A DNA stretch of 64,000 nt from Mixophyes australis (lineage: Eukaryota > Chordata > Amphibia > Anura > Limnodynastidae): assembly GCA_036250195.1 (NCBI GenBank), contig JAVHZZ010000006.1:157096224-157160223 (forward strand). Direction: 5' to 3'. Under the pieces are notes generated by a model that saw nothing but the letters and a program-made list of their open reading frames with translations, ran no database searches and was not told the DNA's origin. A program made the position numbers and the translations under genes. Position 1 is the stretch's first letter. Every line of letters begins with the position of its first letter. This document shows positions 21,834 through 33,500 of this stretch, piece after piece.

Positions 21834-24184
21834 TTGTCCAAGCAACCTGGTCACAGGTCTGTAAAAAATCCAAAGTGTCCACTCTCTATTTTAATCACAC
21901 GTCCTTGACACCTGCTTCCTTTTTAGAGGCTTGGATAAACCTCTTACCACATTGGTGCTTCTTCCAACAGCTACTATAAGCACAACGGTTTTCCTGCTGG
22001 GTTTTTTTTTGTTTTGTTTTTTTGTCTGGATTGTAGGCAGGCGGAAGTGTTTCTACTTGGCATGCCATAGAGTAATCTACATCCTCTGCCTCAAGTGGTT
22101 TGTGGAGCTTCTGCACAACTTTGACTTCAAATTAATCTCAGATTCTTTTCGCAGTGAGGTGACCTAGGGCATTGATTGATATGTAGCAGTTGACAAGACG
22201 GAAACCTCCCTGTATGGTTTTTATTTCTTGAATGATTAATAGACATGGTGGAGGTTTATAATGCAGACCATGAATGGTTAAGCTTGGAAGGTCTTGATTG
22301 CATGTTGAACATTGCTGGCTCCTTGGAAGCTATAGACCATTTTGCACCTGAGATCTTCTGGTTATACTGGGGCCATCTGCAAGCGCATACACAATTGTCA
22401 GATGCAGCATTGATGCTTCCATGTAAGACATTTAATACCTCCTGTGTTTTCTGTATGATCTTGTGATGTAGGACCATGAAGAGGCAAGACATTAGTCAGT
22501 GGTCAGACGGGACATTGCCCTGACATCCTATTTATTGCCTCTTTAAAAGACTTTATATCCAGCCCCAGTAATGCCCCTGCCTCCACATAGGCCATCATTT
22601 TGAAATAACCATGTTTACACAGACCATAAGAAAATGTAACTGATCCGGTTTTTGCTTGCAAGTATTTACATTTTCCTGATTCTCATGATTAAACAAACCT
22701 TGCTTGATGGAGTCCCATCATTCAAACAGTACTAACATAAATGTGTTGGCAGGTATGCAGTACATTCTTACATGTGGTAGAGACTAACAACCCTCATAAA
22801 CTAAGGTTAATATTGAAGTGGTGTGGCATATTTGCTTATTAACTTCTTAAAGTTGCAAAATTTATGTTGGCATTTAACAAAACTAAAAGAGGCTAATTTT
22901 GAGGAGAATTATAAACCTGAATAGTGGGAAGGTCAGTGGTACTTGCAATGCTCGATTGCGACCACAAGATGGTGCTAGATGTCTAGTTGCATTGCTCATG
23001 CACATATTCTGTGTGTGTGACCCAAGATTAAAAGCAGTAAGAGCAATTTATTCAGTGCTAGTGGGTACTCGCTTAAGCTGTGTATGCAGCTTTTTTTTTA
23101 TATAAATTAAGTATGGAAAGAAACCGTTCGCTTGGCGTATGTGGGTGTTTGTTTAATACAATGCTTGGCATGTTTAAATCAAACAAAGCTAAAACGTGTT
23201 TTGAAAGATATGTACAAACAAAAAAGTAACGGGCGATATTGGCCGTGGTTGGTAACGTGAACGAAAGCATCTTGCACTGATGCAGGCTTATGGGAACACC
23301 TATGAAAAGGTATTGGGTGTCAAAGGGCAAGTCTGGGTTCTCCTTTGTGCACATATTTGTAATATTGCTGTGCTCATGATTAGGGCTGAAGTCAAAACTG
23401 CATCTTTTCTTGCTTGTGTCAAAAAAACAAACCTACTCTGGATCTATGGTATTTTTGTCTGTATATTTCTGTAGCCTTTAACTTAAATATAAGTGTTTTT
23501 CATAACAGTCCTTCAAGTGCTGTGTTTTTGTCTTCCTCTTCCCGTCCATTATTGCAAGTGCAATGACTAATGAATGAGATGTTTCCCAAAATGTTAAGAA
23601 ATTGATTAATATGACACATGCATTTTCTGAAATTTACTTGGTAGATCATTGAACTAATGCTACTGGAGTTCTCCCAGTCCCCATCCCCTAGGCCATCAGT
23701 TAGCAGATGACCCAGGCCACACGGTTATAGCTAGGAACTTCTACAGGTTATTATTGAATCCTCCAAATGAGAAGGTCTGAAGCCTCAGACTACAGTTGAA
23801 TATAGACTTCTGCACGTGAAAGTTCCATTCAGCTTACCAACCTCAATTAGCAGCAGTCTTCTTGCAAAATACAGTGAGACTTAGAGCATCATGGGGCTGC
23901 AATAGCTGGTGGGGTGAGGTGCTATCAAACTAGCAGAACTGTGGGGGGACTCCATCAGTGTTGCTGCTGCCCTTATTGACAGCCAAGAGACTAGAGTGCT
24001 GAAGTCATGCTGAGCTTTCTCCAATCCGTTCCTATGCATGAAACAGAGTAGTATCTTAAATTGCTCTTGGTTATAAGTACAGAGGTAAGGAAGTTGTTGC
24101 TGTGCTCTTAATGGCTGCTGTCCTAAACTGTGTGTGTTGCCTAAAAATAATTGTGGAGTTGTCTCTTATACAAAGTTCAATAAA
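21631..24184 (+). other. Probable PCMTD2 3'-UTR and flank
   Basis: No coding sequence recognised between the PCMTD2 stop and the next gene. It contains a ~42-bp T tract (about 21789-21831). The only canonical AATAAA noted in a good setting is at 24179-24184, so the 3'-UTR may be up to about 2.5 kb. Confidence 0.45.
24179..24184 (+). terminator. Candidate PCMTD2 polyadenylation signal
   Basis: AATAAA followed within 25 bp by GT-rich sequence (GTGATGTCACTGGTTTTGG). It lies 806 bp before the peroxidasin start codon. Confidence 0.4.
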
Positions 24185-24962
24185 GTGATGTCACTGGTTT
24201 TGGTTAAGCTGTAAAGTATACCAGTTTCCCTGCACACATTTTATGGGCTGGGCTAATATCCATGAGTGCAACAGTTTACTAGGTACTAGCGACATCACTG
24301 AGGTACTTCATCCATCTCCACCCCTGCACAACCACTTGTATATCTATACATCAGAAACTAAAATAATATTTCATATGCTGAGCCAACTAATCCATCATCC
24401 ATAACTAAAAATGTCTTAACATACAAAGCACCTTGATGATGTTCCTGGTCAGTTGATAGGCTGCTTTCACATGTAAAGTGGTGTAAATACAGGAGAACAA
24501 ATCCAAACTTAAACCAATAATTTGTGAGCTAATTTGGCTTGCATGCATGACCTTGCCTGCTTGTGCATGAAAGTGACAGGTGAGTGCGACCGATCATGTG
24601 GCATTTTGACCAGTGACGATCATAGGCAAAAATCGCCTGTGCAACCTAGCCCAAATTTCAGTCCTTCTGTCTAACTTGCTGTATGATCTTACTTTGGGGA
24701 TCTGAGCATATCTACATATTATGTTTCTTTTCCCCCTCCCCAAATATGCACAACAAGAATGTGCCTGGGAGTCTGTCTGGCACCCTAGATAAATTTAATT
24801 GACATTAGTCTAAGGGCAAAGTGGAATATTAAGAGCTCCGTACAACACGGGAGGGAACATGTGCTTGGGCAGAGGGGTGTGAGTGATTATTAACAAGAAA
24901 CACATGTTCTTAGCTCCCTCCTACAGAGCCTGAGTTTTAAGGAGGCTGCTCTCTGTTTTACA

Positions 24963-24989
24963 GACCCAGGGAAAACACATTTTGTTAAC
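24963..24989 (+). other. 5'-UTR stub of peroxidasin ATG exon
   Basis: A good acceptor-like tract (CTCTCTGTTTTACAG ending at 24962) lies 27 bp before the ATG. The region has little CpG, so the ATG exon may be preceded by a non-coding exon. The true 5' end is undetermined. Confidence 0.4.
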
Positions 24990-27517
24990 ATGCAGTGGGG
25001 ATTTTATGGGTTTCTTCTCTTGCTTTTACCACCTGAGCAGGCAGCGTGCCCTAGCAGGTGCTTGTGCTTTCGGACAACGGTCAGGTGCATGCATTTGATG
25101 CTTGATGCCATCCCAGACATACCAATCCAGACCAGCATACTGTGAGTCTAGTTCTGTTTCACATTATTGTATGTCGTGATTTGTCTGGGGGTATCGCTGC
25201 GGTAACTATAGATACAGGAACTGCTATATAAGCAAAAATAAGTTTGTCTCTTTAATGCCAGTCATCAGCATGGCAACTCCTTTTCCTCCCCCTCTGCACT
25301 GCAGAGTTTCATGCAACCACCTGTGAGAAGGTAATATATGGAAGGGGTCTAAAGACTTGTTGAATGTTTCATTTCTGAAATGGTGTTTCTACTGCACTGA
25401 CTATCTTTCTAAGACTTTACATCTTCTAATTCACTCAAACTTGTAGTATTTCTAGTTCTCCTTGGCACAAACCTGTTCAGTGATTAGTAAATCTGAGCCT
25501 CACAGCAGAAAATATGGTTAAGAATATCTGCTTCAAATTAAAGGCTTAAGTACCATTTTGGTTAATATGTAAAATGTAATATTGGTATTCTAAAGCATTA
25601 AGAAATTTGTTGGAACCTGGTTATATTTGAGTCTGGATTTAGTAATGAAACTAAATGATGTGATACCCAGGGGCGGCTTCTGCACAACAGAAAATAGGAA
25701 ATTAAAGAACCATTTCTTGGATTTCAGAAATCTTGCTATCGAGCATACAATTGCATGAGTCGTGGACATTTATAGCTAGTGAAGGAGGGGAGGAATATTA
25801 CCCATAGCAACTAGATGTTTAGCATATATTTTGTAGCACAGCCAAGAAAATAAGAGCATATAGTTGTATAGTTGCTGCGAGATATAGATATATAGATATA
25901 TATATATCTCTATCTATCTCTATCTATTTAATTTTGTGTTTGTCAGCACAGTGCTTAGCATTGATCCTTCAAGCATTTAAGGTCATGGGTTCTTTTACAA
26001 CTAGGGTCCTATCTGTATGGAATTTGTATGGTCTCCTTAAACATCCAGGTGGGAGAAAAAGCTGACCCAATTGTAAAGCGCTACGGAATTTGCTGGCGCT
26101 ATATAAATAAATGATGATGTTGGGGAGCATGGCTTGGAAGTCCCACTGGGACATGGGCTGTTGTGAATGATTAAAATATTCTCTGTAAAGCTCTGCAGAA
26201 TATGTAAGCGTTACAATAATAAATGTGGTGTTCATGAGTAACGCCATGCTGAATTGCCGTTACTACGGTAATTTTAACCTAGATTTTTGCTTGCGGCTCC
26301 TGGAGCCGCAAGGAAAAATCGGAGTGGAGATTACAGTACTAATGCTAATAGTGCGCAGTACGCTTTGTTCTAAAGAATTGAATTTCCCCCTTAGGCTCCC
26401 CTCAAACTATAAACAAATGTGTGTGGTGGCCTCTGAATTCCCATAGGTTCTACACTTGCTGCTTAGCAATCCTGAGTATATGCATGCACACTGTAATCGG
26501 TTCTGCTTGTTTTGTGTTCTGAGGCCAAACATGTAAAAGAATGCATGACGTAACATGGCTGGAAATGTGTGTTCAGTCATTTGAATTTCTTCTTGGATTG
26601 GAGCCAATGTGATTTGCGTGTATACTCTCAACAGTCCGACATGTGTGATCACTTGTAACTGATTTTAAAACTGTTTTGGCAACCTGTGACTCTCCAGCTG
26701 TTGCCGAACTTAGATTGCCAGTCTCTGACTAGTCTGCCATGCTGGAACTTGTAGTTAGCAAGCTGTGGCTCTAGGGTGTTAGAACATCTGGTTTAGACAG
26801 GAGTGTGTGGTTTTATTTTGTTTCGGGTTTTTTTTTTTACTGTAAATTGGACAAGACTCTACAACTGGTAACACTGCATTGAACTGCACACCACACAAAT
26901 ATCATTATCCAGTCCACATGCGTCTTGTCCATTCAGCCTCTCCTTCATTGGCAGCAGTTTACTTACAAGGTCCAGGGAGTGAAACCTGGAGCATCATGGG
27001 GCTGGTGTGATGAGCTGAGCTCAAACTGGCACTAGCATATTGTGTTTTACAGGATAAGGCCACCATGACATAAACTGAGCACACTAGTCTGGAGGCACTT
27101 GGTCACATGAGTATATTTGGATGACTTGACTATTTTAAGAATAGTTTGCTCGCATCAGCATACTACTCCAACACTCATGCAGATAATTGGGATAATCGAT
27201 TCTTTTACTGCATGTCTGCTGTTCAGAGGTGTGCCAGTGTAATCCACATGTAAGCCCATAATGGTGTTTCCTTCATTTTCTAGTGTTAGGTGTCTGAACA
27301 GCATGCATGGGTTTTAATTTGCAAATAGAACAGCCCCTGTTTTGCGTACATTAGTTTGCTAGACACACTCATGTAGTGTGTAACCCTTTATTGCAGTGTC
27401 TCCATCTTCAGGGCTACTGCTATATGCAGACTTCTGCTTTTATTACCAGTCACCACTAGAGAGTCAGACAGTAGCTGACATTCACTCTGCTGTGAGCGCA
27501 AGTGCTGTGTGTGTGTA

Positions 27518-27550
<33 letters not shown>

Positions 27551-30500
27551 GTATGTATATCACTTTTACCTAGCACAGGGGATAATCTTGCAAAACTACA
27601 TAACGCTGATTATTAAAAGTATTCCAGCTATTGGCTCTAATATTGGCAGCTCTTAGTTGTGACCAAACAGAAAAAAGTTTCCTGACATTCTATTGCGTCT
27701 TTATGCCGAAAAGGCATTTCATACAGTCTCTTGAAAACACTCGGCTGTCCTTAGAAGCAGAAAATAATAACTAAATGTCACCATGGGTGCTAATGGATAA
27801 CTAATAAATAATAGAGAAACCTGACAGTAACCGCCTTAAATTAAACTGAAATGTAATGACTAAATTACTTAACAGAATTCAATAACTTTTTATACATTAC
27901 TTTACATGTAGAAATTTTAATGGAGTATAATTAATAAATAACTATTATCGATCACTATATTAAAGGAACTAAAGCATTTCTTTATACACTACAATATATG
28001 TAGAAGTTCTTCCACTGAAGTTACATTGCTGGGCATGGTCCATGCAGGCGGCACTGGTATAGTTGGCTGCAAATAATTGTCAGTTTCAAGAGCAACCAGC
28101 AGGTTCACAGGTGTATTGCCAGCTGTCACATTTTCCAGGAGACAATGGTAATACATTGTTTTAAAGGATGGGTGGAATTTCTGCAAATCCCCGTTCCAAG
28201 ACCTTTAATTTGACATATGATGTGCCCTGCTTAGACAACAGCATCATAGAAATAAGTTGCACACAAAAGTCAGACTTATGCAATTAGTATATAGATATCA
28301 TCAAGCAACTAATTTGCGGGACATTGTTTTTTGTTTGAATCGTAGGTATCGGCAACAAACTACTTTAAATTATATATAATGTGTAAATATCACAAGTTTG
28401 GGCTTATAATATATGTTTATATCTGTGATATATAATGACACACATAATTTTTAGTGCTGTTTTTGTTTTGTTTTTTATTTGTCTTGGGTCACAAATATTT
28501 TTATATTTCACATTCAAATGCTTTTGCTTCTCTTTTTATTAATGGTCCATCTACTCCCCGGTTGCTATGAATAGAAATAAGGGTACCTCCTCTCTTCACT
28601 CTTATTTAATCTAGCTCTCGATCCCCTTCGTCTGATCTTGGCATCTCACTCAGACCTGAAAAGGAGATAGATATATCTATCTCAGTAATAAATTATCTGC
28701 ATATGTAATTACTCTAACTTCCTGCAATTTTTTATCTGATCCACATCCTATGTTATGGCCACCATTTAATAAAATGGAGAACTACAGTATAGTCTCCGGA
28801 TTCATGATTAATCAGTCTAAATCAGTGGCAATGTCCTTAGGCGCTGAGACTAGATCTCTCCCTTTTGACCTGGCAAGTCAAACTTTCACACATTTATGTG
28901 CTATTAAGTTTCCAAAAGAAAACGCAATCTCTGTGCTTAAAGTGAGAAACGTGGTCAAGACAGCAATTGATGATATTGATGTTGGGAAACATCTCTTGCT
29001 TTCGTATTTAGGGAGCGGAATTGCTTAATTAAGATGATAATGTTCCCTAATCTGTTGTATCCATTAAAAATGCTACCCATTTTATTATCGGTAAAGGACA
29101 AACTTGCTTAATAATGAATTTCAGCATTGTATTGGGTAGTCCAACTGCCCAGGTTTGTACTCTTCAAAATTCAGCAGAGCCTGTCTGACAGGCTCTTCCC
29201 TAAATTCCCTAGTTTAAAACTCTACCTGTGTTGGGACATTTGTGATACACTAGGGATTGGCTACATAAATAAGCGCCTATTTTCTCACTCTACATTACCT
29301 CCCTGGGCGATCTCATACTCTTCCTTTGGCCTCCAGTACCATCTCTACACTGATGACATTCACCTTTACATCTTTTCTCCTGACCCCCCCCCCCCCCCCC
29401 CCCCCATTCCCCTTCCCCTCCTCTCTCCTGTCTCCGACTGCCTCTCTGCCACCTCCTTCTGGATGTTTTCACGTTTTCTCAAAATCAACATTGCAGAAAC
29501 TGAACTTTGTATTCCCTCCTTCTAAATCTCCCCCCCCCCCCCCCCCCCCATCTTAATTATCCATCACCATTCATAACACCACCATTGTTGCTGTTCACAA
29601 ACTTCGCTGCATGGCTGTCACCCTCGACTCCTCCCTCTCCTCTCTGCCCCCCCACATTCAATCTCTTGCCCAATCCTGTCACTTCCAACTACAGAATATT
29701 GCATCAGGCCCTTCCTCTCTCAGGATGCCACCAAAACCATCATCCATGCCCTCATCATTTCACATCATGATTACTGTAACCTCCTAACTGGCTGCCCCCA
29801 CTCCCATCTCGCCCTTGTTATTGCAGCTGCAAGACTTATCTTTCACGCCACTCTTCCTTGCCTTGCCTTGCACTGGTTCCTTTTCCTTTCCAGAATCCTC
29901 TTTAACCTCCTCTCCATGCACGTTCCCTGCGTTCAGCCAATGACTCACATTTCCTCTGCACTGATCCCCTCATGCCATGCCATAATTCAAGACTTCTCCC
30001 GTGCTGCCCCCCTCCACTAGAACTACCTCCATTCATCCATCCGTCTGTCCCCTAATCTTGGCACCTTTTAAACGGGCTCTCAAAACCCATCTGTTTCTCA
30101 AGGCCTACCAGCTATCTATTTAATCTTCTCCTTTCTTGTTCCCCTCCCACCTCCCCTGTCTCCTCCTTTGCTTAATCCCCTCTACTGTTTCCTCTCCTGC
30201 CTGCTGTCTGTTTCCCCTCCCTTTCGGATGTAAGCTCTTATGTGCATGGTCCTCTTCCCTTTTGTCTCAATTCTATTTCTTCTACTCCTACACCCCTACT
30301 TGCTATGCTTGGAGATTTTGAAATCTTAGTTATACTTGTTTTGCTTTGTTTTATTGTACCCTGGTATACTGTCTGTATTGTATTTTTGTATTCTGTACGA
30401 TGCTGCGGATACCTTGTGGTGCCATATAAATAAAGAATAATAATAACCTATGTTAATTAGGAATAGGAACAATCATTCCTGCCAAATATGCTCTGGACAG

Positions 30501-33500
30501 GTTTCTCATCCATTCAACTAATGGTAATAGTTCAGACTAGGTGTTATGTACGTGATATTTTGGGATCTTTATCACTCCTAGGAGTAAATATATCATCCTC
30601 CCATTTCTGCAAGTCACTGGAAATTGGCGACTTTGCAGTGAAAATTTAAATCGGCGCTGGCTTGTAAAGGCAAACTTGCTTGTACAAGCCATCACAGCTT
30701 TAGCTTTTCACTGCAAAGTTGCTGATTTCCGGTGCCTTGCAGAAATCTGAGGATGATACATTTACCCCCTAGATTGGTCTAATGACCTTGATATAGTTTT
30801 AGATAAAATGCTCAGTGGTGAAAACCAATTTCATTACAATATCAATCATTGATATGGTTGTTTTATTTAGTTGATACTTGTTTTTATTGAAAAGTTTTTG
30901 GTTTTTTTTTTAAATTTCCCCAGTAAAGACAGAACATCCCTAGACCTCCACGTTGGAGAAAGTAAACTAAACATATATAAACAAACAATTTATGTTCAAC
31001 AATTAAATGTACTTCTTGAATGGAAAGAGCAAAGTCAAAAGGAGATGTAAAATAAATCATTTAAATAGAACATGTCAAAAGAATATCTCATAGAAAGCCC
31101 AGAGCATATATTACACAGTGTATGTCAGATGGCATTTGTATGTCAACAACCTATACCCAATGCACGGCTGGCAAACGACTACTTACTATTATCATGAAGA
31201 AGAACAAAGAAGATCTCCCTTAAGTAATTGAATAATATACCGGGACTGCACGATGCTTAGAGAATTTATAGTTGGACTGTATGCTATGGTGTTTCTTGCA
31301 GGCTTTTCTGCTATTGTACATCAATCTCTTATGGTTCATTGTATCAAGTCTTACCTGAAGAAGCAGGCAGAGGTCTGGGAAACGTGTTGTAGTGGAGAAG
31401 TACTGCCGTTTGTCATGCTTTTATGCAAAATACTTTTATTGCGAATCTGTTGTATTTCTAACTTTTTTTTTATATATAGATATTTTGGATTTTAGATGAT
31501 AAAATCTATGTGATGTTAAATACTTCTTGTCACAAAAGACAAAAGTATTATAGGAGTGATACCTTTTATTAGTTAACCCAAAAAATTATTATATTTGGTA
31601 GCTTTCAGAGCACAGAGGCCCCTTCATCAGGCAACTTTAGAAATGAATGACTAAGGAACAGACACAACATTAAGAGCTATTACACTCAAATTTGTACAGG
31701 GGTGGGGTGGGAAATATATCATTAAGGTAAGCTAAAGTAATAAAACTGAGATTTTTTTGTTACAGGTGGAAGGAGAGGGGGAGAGAGTTTTTATTTAAGC
31801 AGACGTGCATAGAACACAGAAATTCTGTATAAGCAATGGTGTGTTTTAAACATATCAAAGGGCAAGGTTAGTCCATTGCGACACCAGTTCTAGGATATTA
31901 AGGGTTAACCGTAGTACAAGGTGGTAGTAGGCCAACCAGGTTTCAACTACAAATGCAGGTAGTGATTAATGGTTCAGGCTATAGCAACACACATTCAAGG
32001 TTGGATGTAATGCCAGTTGTGGCCTGTGTGGTTATGGTGCTGGAGAGCCACACAGTACAGCAGAGGGCAGATAAAGATGCAAGTGTGGATGGTGGAACAC
32101 AGTGAGCACAGGTAAGTCTAAAGAAGCAGACACCACAAACCCAATGCTGGGATGTGAAATTTCAAACAAAAGTCAGTCAAATAGCAGGTAAAGGGGTGCT
32201 CCAGGCAGCAATATGTGGAGTAGGGGGTCAATCCAAGCAGCAATCAGGGATGGTCAGGTTACAGGCAGATGTCAAACTGGAGCAGGTTATTTACAAGGAT
32301 AACAGACAGGAAACAAATGAACTTCAAGGGGCAATGGCTGTGGCAGGTATATAAAGCGGTGGAGCAGGTGCAGGCACAAAACAGGGAAGAGGGTTAATGC
32401 CTGCAGGTGCAGTGGAATGGTCAAAGGTAAAACCGTGCCATCTCTGGTGGGAAAGGGGTACTGCCAGCTAATTACAAACTAATAGCAGAGTCCTAACAGT
32501 TCACATAGACTAAACAAAGCTGAATTCTAACAACCATTGGTTGTTCGCCTAAAGCAGTGATATTATCAACACTCGAAATTTAAGGATTTAGTGCCGGAAT
32601 AAACTTTCTGAATTTCTGCGATATTGCCAATTTAGCCAGTGTAGTTAAATTAAATATGTACTTAATATTGGTCTACGCGGAAGTTTTCTTCTATTGTGTT
32701 ACCAAAGTGACAGATTCTAGGACATAATAAGGGGGCAACCGGCAGTGTAGTGTGTACACATTTTCATATGGAGATGTAAAATTTGTACCCCACAGGGCAG
32801 GCCTAGAGCATATACCAGAAAGTAGCGGTGGGGGAATTGCATTTGGGCAGTTAAAAGGCCTACCCAACGTAAGCACACTACACTGAAATTTACCCTATGA
32901 AATATGTAAAAAAAAACAAACAACTGATAACGTAAACAAGTGGTGGCTTTCCTTTTACCCCGTAGCATCACCCGCCAGTCCTCATCAGATATGTGGACAA
33001 TATCCACTGTCCATTACATTTTTACTGGAGTAAGGATTACCGGGAGGTATGAGTTAGGCGGTCAGAAGAAATTAGTGCGATTTTCCGGCACTGACCTAAA
33101 CCACAAAGAAGGCCTTGAAGAAGGCAGTTCCTCAACCCAACTGGCCCATCGGCAATTTGTGCACTTATAGCATCTCTCAGTTAGGGATATCAAAAGCAAT
33201 ATGTGTTCTAAAATCTGGTTTCAATTGCTCATTCGGGCCAATAAGGTGGCAGATGCTCTCTTAATCATTTTCTCCCAGGTAGGAAACTGAAAGGAAATGT
33301 TAACTAATCAGGGCACACAGTTTGTCTAATTTAATACAGAGCCTTTGTAAAAGGATGCAGGTGGAGCACCTCATAGCCAGCCTTTACCACTCCCACTGTA
33401 TTTGTCCGTGCGAGCATTTTAATAGCACCCTCGAACCGATGCTCCAAACTTTTGTGGAGTCCCTGGGAAGAGGAGGGGGAGGGGGAGGGGGGGGGGGGTA

